A DNA stretch of 64,000 nucleotides from an uncultured Peptostreptococcaceae bacterium (GTDB taxonomy: Bacteria > Bacillota > Clostridia > Tissierellales > Peptoniphilaceae): assembly GCA_947283485.1 (NCBI GenBank), contig CAMYOU010000004.1:1-64000 (forward strand), read 5' to 3'. The notes beneath the pieces are model-generated. The model saw only the letters and a program-made list of their open reading frames with translations. It ran no database searches and was not told where the DNA came from. The translations under genes were made by a program, and so were the position numbers. Position 1 is the first letter of the stretch. Each line of letters opens with the position of its first letter. Shown here piece after piece: positions 23,561 through 30,976 of this stretch.

Positions 23561-24634
23561 ATGAAACTTCATCTTCCCCGTGAAATCCGCGCGTTTCGCA
23601 CGGAGAACGGCGTGACACAGGAGGCGCTCGCGGAGGTGCTGGGCGTGAGTGTCGGCGCGGTATATAAATGGGAAAAAGGTCTTTCGCAACCGTCGCTCGG
23701 GAATCTCGCGGCGATGGCGGATTTTTTCGATACGTCGGTGGATGTCTTAATCGGCTATGAGGCGTTTGACAATCGTCTTGCGGCGAGTGTCGCGCGTCTC
23801 AAAGAGTATTTCCATAAGAAGGATCCTACGGGGCTTGACTATGCAAAACGGATGCTCGTGAAATATCCACATGCCTTTGACGTCGTCTATACGAGTGCGG
23901 ATCTCTATTTCGTCTTCGGTCTCGAGTCGCAAGATAAGAAAAAACTCGCGCGGGCGTTGGAACTCTACGAGTCGTCGCTCGCGCTTCTCTCGCAAAATCG
24001 CAATCCAGAGATCGGCGAGACGACGATTTACGGTGCGATGGCGCAGGCGGCACTCGTCATGGGGCGCACGGATGAGGCTCTCGAGATGCTTAGAGATCAC
24101 AATACGAACGGCATTTTCAATTCGGCGATCGGGATTACGCTCTCGAGGGATGACAAGCGTTACGAGGATGCGCTCGAGCCGCTTTCGAGTGCCCTGATCA
24201 AGCATGTGAGTGAGCTCGTCGGCACCGGTTTCGGCTATTTGAACGTCTATCTCCGACAAGAGGATTTCGCATCGGCAAAGGAGCTCGCTCTCTGGATGAC
24301 AACGCTCCTCGCGGGTCTCAAGGACGAAGCGCATCCGAGTATCTTCGACAAGACGAACGCCGTCTTCCATGTGATCCTCGCGCATATCGCCCTCAAGACG
24401 AACGACACGGCGAAAGCCGAAGCGTACCTGCGCACCGCCAAGAACATCGCGGATCGTTTTGACGCGGTAGGCTCGTACAATTTTCGACAGATCCGTTTTG
24501 TCACGATGACAAAACAGGCGACCGCGTACGACACGCTGGGCGAAACCGCCGAGATCGCGATCCGCAATACTTGTAAAGAATTGGAAAACAAAGAACTGAC
24601 ACGACTCTGGAAGGAGGTCTCTCATGAATCCTAA
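23561..24634 (+). CDS. HTH (Cro/CI, XRE) transcriptional regulator with C-terminal TPR-like helices
   Basis: A 357-residue protein. Residues 1-65 form an XRE helix-turn-helix (IRAFRTENGVTQEALAEVLG, then VGAVYKWEKGLSQPS and the DFFDTSVDVLIGY closing helix). The rest is all-helical with repeated paired helices (LELYESSLALL, TTIYGAMAQAALVMGRTDEAL, AEAYLRTAKNIAD), like TPR sensor domains of peptide- or ligand-responding regulators. It starts at ATG 23561, after AAAGGAGG, and overlaps the ABC exporter gene by 11 bp. The coupling suggests it controls that exporter and itself, perhaps through the inverted repeat at its own promoter. The ligand is unknown. Confidence 0.88.
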   Translation: MKLHLPREIRAFRTENGVTQEALAEVLGVSVGAVYKWEKGLSQPSLGNLAAMADFFDTSVDVLIGYEAFDNRLAASVARLKEYFHKKDPTGLDYAKRMLVKYPHAFDVVYTSADLYFVFGLESQDKKKLARALELYESSLALLSQNRNPEIGETTIYGAMAQAALVMGRTDEALEMLRDHNTNGIFNSAIGITLSRDDKRYEDALEPLSSALIKHVSELVGTGFGYLNVYLRQEDFASAKELALWMTTLLAGLKDEAHPSIFDKTNAVFHVILAHIALKTNDTAKAEAYLRTAKNIADRFDAVGSYNFRQIRFVTMTKQATAYDTLGETAEIAIRNTCKELENKELTRLWKEVSHES

Positions 24635-26339
24635 AAATCTGCAAAAAGAACTCACGCGATCGTTTTATCGCGGCAACGGTTGGTGGCTTACGCTCTCGAT
24701 CATAAGTTCCCTCGCGCTCGGCTCGCTCAATATCATCGTCTCATGGCTGATGAAAGAACTCATCGACACGGCATCGGGCGTGGCGGGCGCATATCCCGTC
24801 GCGTTTCTCCTCAAACTCTCAATCGCTTTTGTTCTCTTCATGACGGTCCTATTTCTCATTCAATACGCGGCGAAACCGCGCTTTGTCGCACGGGCGATGG
24901 AGGAATATCGGCGTCTGGCATTCGAAAAACTCTCGGAGAAGAGCATCGCCTCGTTTCAACAGGAAAAGACGTCGACCTATCTCTCGGCACTCACGAACGA
25001 CGCGACGACGATCGAGGACGGCTATCTCGAAGGAAGTCTCAGTCTCGTGCCCAAACTCGTAAGTTTCGCGGGCTCTTTGGCCCTCATGCTCGTCTATTCG
25101 CCGACGCTCTTTGCGGTCGCGATGGGACTGACGATTCTCCCCTTCATCTCTTCGATGATCTCGGGCAATCGCCTCGCACCGGTTGAAGCGCGCGTGTCGG
25201 AGAAAAATCGGAATTTCACGGCGATCCTCACCGATGCGCTCAACGGATTTTCCGTCATCAAGAGTTTTCGCGCAGAGAAAGAACTCTATGCGCTCTTCAA
25301 AGCGCAGAGTCACGCACTCGAGCGTGAAAAATACGCGCGACGTCGCCTCGTCATCCTCCTTGGAATGATCGGCGCGGTGACGGGTGTCTTCGCCCAACTC
25401 GGCGTCTTCATCGCGGGCACGATTCTCGCGATTCGCTATCATGCGATCACCGCCGGTGTGGTCATCGCCTTTGTCAATCTCATGAATTTTGTCATCGAAC
25501 CGATCGCCTCGCTCCCGGGTCTCATCGCCAAACGCAAAGCCGCGAAGAAACTCATCGAGAGGCTCGCAGACGCGCTGGCAAAACACCCGACCGTGACGGG
25601 CGAAGTCGAGATGGATGCGCTCGAGGACGCGATCCGACTCGAGAACATCTCGTTCGCCTACGATGAGGATCATCCGGTCCTCAAGGGCATCGACGCGGAA
25701 TTTGAAGCGGGCAAATCCTATGCACTCGTCGGGGCGTCGGGAAGCGGCAAATCCACGCTCTTAAAACTCATCGGCGGCTGGCATCCCGCGTACACTGGAA
25801 AGGTCACGATGGACGGTCATGCCCTCGAGACGATCCGCACGGACGCACTCTACAAGATGATCTCGTTCGTCGAGCAGAATGTCTTTCTCTTCGACGCGAC
25901 GATGAAAGAAAATATCACGATGTTCCGCTCCTTCCCCGAGGAAGAAATCGAACGCGCGATGAAACTCGCAAGACTCGAGGATCTCATGAAGGAACGCGGC
26001 GAAGAAATGCGCTGCGGCGAAGGCGGGGCTCTGCTCTCCGGCGGACAGAAAGCGCGTATCTCCATCGCGCGAAGTCTCATGAAAAATTCCTCCGTCCTCC
26101 TCGCGGACGAAATCACCGCGTCGCTCGACGCCGAAACCGCGCACGGCGTCACCTCGGATCTTCTGGATCTCGAAGACGTGACGCGCATCATCGTGACCCA
26201 CCGCCTGGAAAAATCGCTCCTCGAGCGTTTTGACGGCATTCTCGTCATGAAGGATGGCAAAATCGTCGAGCGCGGGAATTTCCATGATCTCATGGACGAA
26301 AAAGGCTATTTCTACGCGCTCTACACCGTCGCCTCGTAG
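24624..26339 (+). CDS. ABC exporter half-transporter (fused permease and ATPase)
   Basis: A 571-residue ABC exporter: six TM helices in about residues 20-300 and a C-terminal ATPase with Walker A GASGSGKST, Q-loop VEQNVFLFDA, signature LSGGQKAR, Walker B VLLADEITASLD and an H-loop in VTHRLEKS. Catalytic residues are intact, so it can work as a homodimer, unlike the two-gene exporter at 17.2-20.7 kb. The tight overlap with the HTH-TPR regulator points to a regulated export system for a peptide, drug or toxic compound. No candidate peptide gene is seen nearby. Confidence 0.92.
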   Translation: MNPKNLQKELTRSFYRGNGWWLTLSIISSLALGSLNIIVSWLMKELIDTASGVAGAYPVAFLLKLSIAFVLFMTVLFLIQYAAKPRFVARAMEEYRRLAFEKLSEKSIASFQQEKTSTYLSALTNDATTIEDGYLEGSLSLVPKLVSFAGSLALMLVYSPTLFAVAMGLTILPFISSMISGNRLAPVEARVSEKNRNFTAILTDALNGFSVIKSFRAEKELYALFKAQSHALEREKYARRRLVILLGMIGAVTGVFAQLGVFIAGTILAIRYHAITAGVVIAFVNLMNFVIEPIASLPGLIAKRKAAKKLIERLADALAKHPTVTGEVEMDALEDAIRLENISFAYDEDHPVLKGIDAEFEAGKSYALVGASGSGKSTLLKLIGGWHPAYTGKVTMDGHALETIRTDALYKMISFVEQNVFLFDATMKENITMFRSFPEEEIERAMKLARLEDLMKERGEEMRCGEGGALLSGGQKARISIARSLMKNSSVLLADEITASLDAETAHGVTSDLLDLEDVTRIIVTHRLEKSLLERFDGILVMKDGKIVERGNFHDLMDEKGYFYALYTVAS

Positions 26340-26344
26340 CCAAT

Positions 26345-26368
26345 CAAAAAAAGCCCGCCGCAACGGGC
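26345..26368 (-). terminator. Terminator of the pdxR-like gene
   Basis: Minus-strand GCCCG-TTGCGG-CGGGC followed by seven T, about 70 bp after the regulator stop. Confidence 0.75.
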
Positions 26369-26407
26369 GAGCCTTTTCAAAAACGCATACCGATATTCAC
26401 AAAACTC

Positions 26408-26438
26408 GATTCCGCGCATTGCGGCGTCGGGTTTTTTT
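26408..26438 (+). terminator. Terminator of the ABC exporter operon
   Basis: CGATTCCGC and GCGGCGTCG form an imperfect stem around GCATT, followed by GG and seven T. It overlaps the stop codon of the convergent regulator gene. Confidence 0.55.
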
Positions 26439-27750
26439 ATTGAAAGACGGACGCGAGGACGGCGACGGCTTCGTCAATCCGCTCTTCCTCAAGTGCGCCG
26501 AAACCGAGTACATAGAGCCCCTCGCGACCTTCGCCTTTGGCAAATTCGTCCATGGACGGGAGTCTCACGCCTTCGCGTTCCAGCGCACGACGCATTTCGT
26601 CCGCGGGGCGTTTTTTGAGATCGCGAAAGACGAGATGAAGACCCGCTTCGCTCGGGACGATTTCGAGCGCGGGAATCGCACCGATTCCTTCCTCGAGTCG
26701 CGCCGCTTTTTCGCGGTAGATCCTCCGCATTCTCGCGATGTGGCGTTCAAAATCCTCCTCCATAAACGACGCGAGCGTAAGTTGCGTCGCCATCGGCACG
26801 GGTGAGCTTGCGGGCAAGAGTGCGCGCATTCTTGCGAGTGCCGGCGGCAGAACCATGAAACTCACCCGAACGGCGGGGGAAATCGTATTGGCAAAAGTGC
26901 CCATATAGATCGTCCGCGTGCGATCGATCGACGCCATCGCCGGAATTGTGCGTCCGACATAGCGAAATTCGCCGTCGTAGTCGTCCTCGATGATCCATTT
27001 GCCCTCTTGCGCCCAGGCGAGAATCCGCTCGCGTGCGGTGATCGGAAGGATCCGCCCCGTCGGAAATTGATGTGACGGCGTGAGACAGACCACGTCGATT
27101 TCACTCCCCTCGACATCGGAGGGATCGACGCCGGCGTCGCCGACTTCGAGAAGATGCACACGTCTCTTCCGCTCCGCGAGGATCCGTTTCAGGCCGCGAT
27201 AGCCGGGATTTTCCACGCCGAAACACGCATCCTCCGGGAGCATCCGAAAGAGCGTTGCAAAGAGCGCCTCCGTCCCTGACGAGACGACGATCGATGAGAT
27301 GGGCGCCTCGATGCCGCGAGAACGAAAGAGATACCGCGCAATCCCGACGCGGAGTTTCTTCTCCCCGCACGGATCGCCTCTCCTGGTAAACACTTCCTCG
27401 GCGTCGTCGTAGATTTCTTCGGCGTGCCGTCTCCATTTGCGAAACGGAAAGCGCGGATCGATGCCCTGATAGGAAAAATCGAAGCGCCAGGTCACTTCCT
27501 CCTCTTCCTCCTCGGCGCGGTACGGAAGCGGTTTGAAATCGCTCACGCGGTGCGCGACATAATAGCCCGAGCGCTCGACCGCTTCGATATAGCCCTCGTC
27601 CTCGAGTTGGCGATACGAGAGCTCCACCGTCCCCACGGAAATCCCGAGCCGTGCCGCGCAGGCGCGTTTGCTCTCGAGTTTGTCCCCCTCCTGCAGATCC
27701 CCTGCAAAAATTCTCGCCTTGATTTCCTCATATAATTTGACATAGATCAT
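26437..27750 (-). CDS. MocR/PdxR-type GntR regulator with aminotransferase-like domain, PLP lysine replaced
   Basis: A 437-residue protein. Residues 1-70 are a GntR winged helix (LESKRACAARLGISVGTVEL, then YRQLEDEGYIEAVERSGYYV). Residues about 85-437 are an aminotransferase class I fold with the usual MocR landmarks: SSGTEALFAT, TPSHQFPTG, EDDYDGEFRY (255-264). Where MocR proteins have the PLP-binding Lys (consensus SK-T), this one reads GTFANTISP, with Asn at 288. It is divergent from pdxS, the place of the PLP-responsive activator PdxR, so it is likely the pdxS regulator. The ATG at 27750 is chosen because the HTH begins right after it, with GGAG upstream. Confidence 0.88.
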   Translation of the reverse strand: MIYVKLYEEIKARIFAGDLQEGDKLESKRACAARLGISVGTVELSYRQLEDEGYIEAVERSGYYVAHRVSDFKPLPYRAEEEEEEVTWRFDFSYQGIDPRFPFRKWRRHAEEIYDDAEEVFTRRGDPCGEKKLRVGIARYLFRSRGIEAPISSIVVSSGTEALFATLFRMLPEDACFGVENPGYRGLKRILAERKRRVHLLEVGDAGVDPSDVEGSEIDVVCLTPSHQFPTGRILPITARERILAWAQEGKWIIEDDYDGEFRYVGRTIPAMASIDRTRTIYMGTFANTISPAVRVSFMVLPPALARMRALLPASSPVPMATQLTLASFMEEDFERHIARMRRIYREKAARLEEGIGAIPALEIVPSEAGLHLVFRDLKKRPADEMRRALEREGVRLPSMDEFAKGEGREGLYVLGFGALEEERIDEAVAVLASVFQ

Positions 27751-27775
27751 CTGGTCTGCTCCAATTCTATTATTT

Positions 27776-27795
27776 TGGTACTTTTCATTATACCA
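27776..27795. promoter_or_regulatory. Candidate PdxR operator
   Basis: TGGTA (27776-27780) and TACCA (27791-27795) form an inverted repeat with a 10-nt gap, overlapping the regulator's -10 box and the pdxS -35 box. A GTATAC follows 9 bp further on. Suggestive only. Confidence 0.35.
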
Positions 27796-27810
27796 GTTAT
27801 GCCGTATACT
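27782..27810 (+). promoter_or_regulatory. pdxS promoter
   Basis: TTTTCA (27782-27787), a 17-bp spacer and TATACT (27805-27810), 54 bp before the pdxS start. Confidence 0.55.
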
Positions 27811-27815
27811 GTCAT
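27787..27815 (-). promoter_or_regulatory. Promoter of the pdxR-like gene, overlapping the pdxS promoter
   Basis: On the minus strand ATGACA (27810-27815), a 17-bp spacer and TATAAT (27787-27792). The two promoters occupy the same DNA in opposite directions, so their use should be mutually exclusive. Confidence 0.65.
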
Positions 27816-27864
27816 TGTCAATCAAATGAACTTTCGAGTTCAATAGAAATAGGAGGGCAAAATC

Positions 27865-28725
27865 ATGGATCTCAAAAAATTGCAAGAAATGCACGACAAG
27901 TTCAAAGGCGGCGTCATCATGGACGTCACCAATCCCGAGCAGGCAAAGATTGCCGAAGATGCCGGCGCCGTTGCCGTCATGGCTCTTGAGCGCGTTCCGG
28001 CCGACATCCGTGCGGCAGGCGGCGTATCCCGCATGAGCGATCCCGCAATGATCAAGAAGATCATGGAAACGGTCAAGATCCCGGTTATGGCAAAAGTCCG
28101 TATCGGTCATTTTGTAGAAGCTGAAGTCCTCGAAGCGATCGGCATCGACTACATCGACGAAAGTGAAGTCCTTAGCCCCGCCGACGAGGTTTACCATATC
28201 GACAAGAAAAAATTCAACGTACCCTTCGTCTGCGGCGCACGTAATCTCGGCGAAGCATTAAGACGCGTTGAAGAAGGCGCATCCATGATCCGTACCAAAG
28301 GGGAAGCCGGCACGGGCGATGTCGTCCAGGCCGTCACCCATATGCGCACGCTCATGAGCGAAATCGCACAAGTCAAAGCGATGCGCGAAGACGAGCTCTT
28401 CCATGCAGCCAAAGAAATGGGCGTTTCCTATGAACTCATTAAATATGTCCATGACAACGGCAAACTTCCGGTTGTCAACTTCTCCGCAGGCGGCGTGGCA
28501 ACTCCGGCAGATGCGGCTCTCATGGTAAAACTCGGTGCAGAAGGTGTCTTTGTCGGCAGCGGTATTTTCAAATCCGGTAACCCTGCAAAACGTGCCAAAG
28601 CCATCGTAGAAGCGGTTACGCATTACAACGATCCTGCTGTCATCGCTCGCGTCAGTGAAAACCTCGGTGAAGCAATGGTCGGCATCAACCCCGAAGAAAT
28701 CCAAGTCATCATGGCGAATCGTTAG
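27865..28725 (+). CDS. pdxS: Pyridoxal 5'-phosphate synthase lyase subunit PdxS
   Basis: A 286-residue TIM-barrel protein of normal PdxS length. Visible hallmarks are [39 protein letters not shown], the catalytic Lys in [23 protein letters not shown] and [20 protein letters not shown]. It condenses ribose 5-phosphate, glyceraldehyde 3-phosphate and ammonia into PLP. The ribosome site is GGAGG, 8 nt before ATG. The glutaminase partner PdxT, normally the next gene, is absent: a perfect terminator follows within 20 bp of the stop. PdxS can use free ammonia, so it may work alone, or pdxT is elsewhere. Confidence 0.97.
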   Translation: MDLKKLQEMHDKFKGGVIMDVTNPEQAKIAEDAGAVAVMALERVPADIRAAGGVSRMSDPAMIKKIMETVKIPVMAKVRIGHFVEAEVLEAIGIDYIDESEVLSPADEVYHIDKKKFNVPFVCGARNLGEALRRVEEGASMIRTKGEAGTGDVVQAVTHMRTLMSEIAQVKAMREDELFHAAKEMGVSYELIKYVHDNGKLPVVNFSAGGVATPADAALMVKLGAEGVFVGSGIFKSGNPAKRAKAIVEAVTHYNDPAVIARVSENLGEAMVGINPEEIQVIMANR

Positions 28726-28743
28726 GATCGCCTCTTGCCTCTG

Positions 28744-28770
28744 AAGACGGACGAAAGTCCGTCTTTTTTT
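28744..28770 (+). terminator. pdxS terminator
   Basis: AAGACGGAC-GAAA-GTCCGTCTT, a perfect 9-bp stem with GAAA loop, ends in a seven-T run. Confidence 0.92.
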
Positions 28771-28873
28771 GTGCGAACGGAAGGCTTACCATGCACATTC
28801 TCCCTCCGTCCGACTACAACCTGCGCCGGTTTTTCTCTGCCGGCTTCCGAACATCGCACCGAACGTACGGGAA

Positions 28874-28898
28874 TCTTTCGATCACAAAAAAAGAAGCC
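28874..28898 (-). terminator. Terminator of the DUF4878-like lipoprotein gene
   Basis: Minus-strand GAAGCC-TCAG-GGCTTC followed by seven T, 24 bp after the stop codon. Confidence 0.85.
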
Positions 28899-28922
28899 CT
28901 GAGGCTTCTTTCATAGGATCTC

Positions 28923-29498
28923 TTAGAGAATGCCGCCGACGCCGTTGAGTCCCGCAGTGATGACTTCACGGAGTTCCGGATTGTCGAGGACGATCTGCCA
29001 GCCGCTCTCCCCTTTTTTCGCAGTGAGTTGCAGGGTCTTTTCCATCTTCGTAAGGCTCGTTTCTTTCGCCGCGGCGTTGAGACGCGTCATCGCTTCGGTC
29101 GCAAGTGCATCGTCGTCCATCGTGCGGATCTTCTCGTCGGATTTGACATCGGAGAGGAGTTTCTGCATGACCTCCGTGTACACGCCCGCGAGATTGTAAT
29201 ACGAAACTTTCATCGTGACGGTCGCCGTCGTATCGCCGTCGGAAGTCTCCGTCACTTCGTATTCGAGATCGCGCATTTTATCGAGGAATGCGCCGCCCAT
29301 CGAATTGTATTCCTCCGCCATCTTGTTCGCGTCGATCGACTCCACGACACAGGTTACGGCTTCGTCGTAGTTCCCCGAACGCATACTCTTCATAAAGAGG
29401 AGCGCGGCGTCTTTCGGGGTCTTGCGTGCGCCGCAGGATGCGAGCACGAACACGACGGCAAGAATGAGCGCCGTCACTTTCCATCTATTCCGATTCAT
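28923..29498 (-). CDS. Small lipoprotein, DUF4878/DUF5105-like
   Basis: A 191-residue lipoprotein: N-terminal RNRWK, a hydrophobic stretch and lipobox LASC (Cys near 22). The body begins KTPKDAALLFMKSMRSGNYDEAV, a pattern seen in NTF2-like DUF4878/DUF5105 lipoproteins where a helix-hairpin precedes a cone-shaped sheet, and has alternating beta segments such as TATVTMKVSYYNL and LQLTAKKGESGWQIVL. Function is unknown. The ATG at 29498 follows GGGAGGT; longer frames upstream lack signal and ribosome site. It has its own promoter and terminator and is divergent from the O-antigen-ligase-like gene. Confidence 0.8.
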   Translation of the reverse strand: MNRNRWKVTALILAVVFVLASCGARKTPKDAALLFMKSMRSGNYDEAVTCVVESIDANKMAEEYNSMGGAFLDKMRDLEYEVTETSDGDTTATVTMKVSYYNLAGVYTEVMQKLLSDVKSDEKIRTMDDDALATEAMTRLNAAAKETSLTKMEKTLQLTAKKGESGWQIVLDNPELREVITAGLNGVGGIL

Positions 29499-29535
29499 GG
29501 TTACCTCCCTTGTTCGCGTTTCTTTGTTAACGTTT

Positions 29536-29564
29536 AGTATAGCAAAATGTGTGGATTTTGTCGA
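29536..29564 (-). promoter_or_regulatory. Promoter of the DUF4878-like lipoprotein gene
   Basis: TCGACA (29559-29564), 17 bp, TATACT (29536-29541) on the minus strand. Confidence 0.7.
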
Positions 29565-29574
29565 GTTCGCCCCA

Positions 29575-29603
29575 TGGACAAAGTCGCATGAAATCCCTAT
29601 ACT
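29575..29603 (+). promoter_or_regulatory. Promoter of the O-antigen-ligase-like gene
   Basis: TGGACA (29575-29580), 17 bp, TATACT (29598-29603), only 17 bp before the ATG, so the leader is very short. The -35 boxes of the two divergent promoters are 10 bp apart. Confidence 0.7.
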
Positions 29604-29620
29604 CAACGTAGGAGGCAATG

Positions 29621-30919
29621 ATGCAAAAATCCATAGCCAATCTATCCGCATTTCTCATCGCCGCGATCACACCGATCGTGTTTTTTCCGTGTCTCGGAAG
29701 AAGCGACTCGTTCACGTGCAAATTTTTCTTCATGGGACTCGTGACGATTTTCTTTCTCTTCGCCCTCGTTCGGGAGGCCGTTCCCACTGAGCGATTGGAG
29801 CTCGAGGGCATGCCGGTAAAATGCCTCGCGCTCTACGCACTTCTCGTCGCCGTCTCGCTCGTACTCTCGGAGGATCCCGTCATGGGTTTTCTCGGCTACA
29901 CCGGAAGACTTGACGGCTATCTCACGCTCCTTTTTTACATCGCCATCTTTTTCATCGGACGCGCGTGTGACGATCCCTCGGATCTTTTTTATAAAGGCAT
30001 CGCACTTGCCGCGATGATCGTCTCGCTCTTCGTCCTCTGTGAAATCGCCGGCTATCGTCCGTATACGTCTTTCGTCTTTCGGAAAATTCGCTTCACCGCC
30101 GCGACGGGTACGATGGGGAATCGCAATTTCCTCGGGACGTATCTCGCGACGACCATGCCCGTCCATTTTTATCTCGCCTTTTATCGCAAAAAATATTTCT
30201 ACTACGCGACGCTTCTTCTCTCGGCGTCCGCACTCGCCGCCGCGCAGGCGCGGGGACCTTGGCTTGCACTCGCGTTCGGCATCCTCTTCTATCTCGTACG
30301 TTTTCTAAGAAAACACGATCGGAGATTCCTCATCCTCATCCCGATCCTCGGTGCGCTCTTCTTCGGCGCGATCGCGATGATGAATCGCAGGCTCTCGATC
30401 CCCTTTCTCTCGCGTTTTCTCTCGATTTTCCGCGACGCCAAAGCCTTTTTTCTGCACGGCTTCGATGCGACCAAAGCCGGCAGTCACCGCGTCTTCGTCT
30501 GGGGAAAATCCTGGGAGCTCGTGAAAAAATCTCCCCTGATCGGCTACGGTCCCGAGAATATGCAACTCGCCATGAGGAAATTCTTCTACGACGATGTCGT
30601 GGCGGAGATCGGACGCTATCTCAATTACGACAAGGCGCACAACGAGTACCTCAACATCGCCGTGACGAGCGGTCTGCCGTCGCTCGCGGTCTATCTCACA
30701 TTCGTCGTCTCGTCACTGAAAGACGCCGCGAAGAAACTCGCGCGTCCCGAGATCGAGACGCTCTTTATCGCCGTCGTCATCTATCTCGTGCAGGCGTTCT
30801 TCAATATCTCCGTGCCGAATACCGCCTATATCTTCTGGCTCTTCCTCGGACTCCTCTCGAGAGAGGGCATGCCCCGCGCGTGGGACACCGAACCGTGCGC
30901 AGACGAAGAAGACGAATGA
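29621..30919 (+). CDS. O-antigen ligase/polymerase-like membrane protein (Wzy_C superfamily)
   Basis: A 432-residue polytopic protein with about ten TM helices and a large extracellular loop between about residues 265 and 345. The loop has the features of the Wzy_C family: AGSHRVFVWGKSWEL, LIGYGPENMQLAM and DKAHNEYLNIAVTSGL (Arg, GYGP and HNEYL motifs). Such proteins join polysaccharide or glycan units on a lipid carrier outside the membrane, or modify surface proteins. No other glycan gene is adjacent, so the substrate is open. The ATG at 29621 is preferred to the one before it because it gives 5 nt from AGGAGG. The tail is acidic (EPCADEEDE). Confidence 0.85.
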   Translation: MQKSIANLSAFLIAAITPIVFFPCLGRSDSFTCKFFFMGLVTIFFLFALVREAVPTERLELEGMPVKCLALYALLVAVSLVLSEDPVMGFLGYTGRLDGYLTLLFYIAIFFIGRACDDPSDLFYKGIALAAMIVSLFVLCEIAGYRPYTSFVFRKIRFTAATGTMGNRNFLGTYLATTMPVHFYLAFYRKKYFYYATLLLSASALAAAQARGPWLALAFGILFYLVRFLRKHDRRFLILIPILGALFFGAIAMMNRRLSIPFLSRFLSIFRDAKAFFLHGFDATKAGSHRVFVWGKSWELVKKSPLIGYGPENMQLAMRKFFYDDVVAEIGRYLNYDKAHNEYLNIAVTSGLPSLAVYLTFVVSSLKDAAKKLARPEIETLFIAVVIYLVQAFFNISVPNTAYIFWLFLGLLSREGMPRAWDTEPCADEEDE

Positions 30920-30924
30920 ACATA

Positions 30925-30952
30925 AAAAACGCACGCGTTTCCCCGTGCGTTT
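30925..30952. terminator. First hairpin after the O-antigen-ligase-like gene
   Basis: AAAACGCACG ... CGTGCGTTT forms a strong stem directly after the stop codon. It has a short T run and backs up the next hairpin. Confidence 0.55.
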
Positions 30953-30953
30953 C

Positions 30954-30976
30954 AACCCGCCGTGCGCGGGTTTTTT
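30954..30976. terminator. Bidirectional terminator between the O-antigen-ligase-like gene and murT
   Basis: AACCCGC-CGTGC-GCGGGTT with T on the plus strand. It abuts the stop codon of convergent murT. Confidence 0.75.

Noticed and set aside
28771..28873. Possible small gene between the pdxS terminator and the lipoprotein terminator
   Set aside because: About 100 bp without a ribosome site or useful frame.
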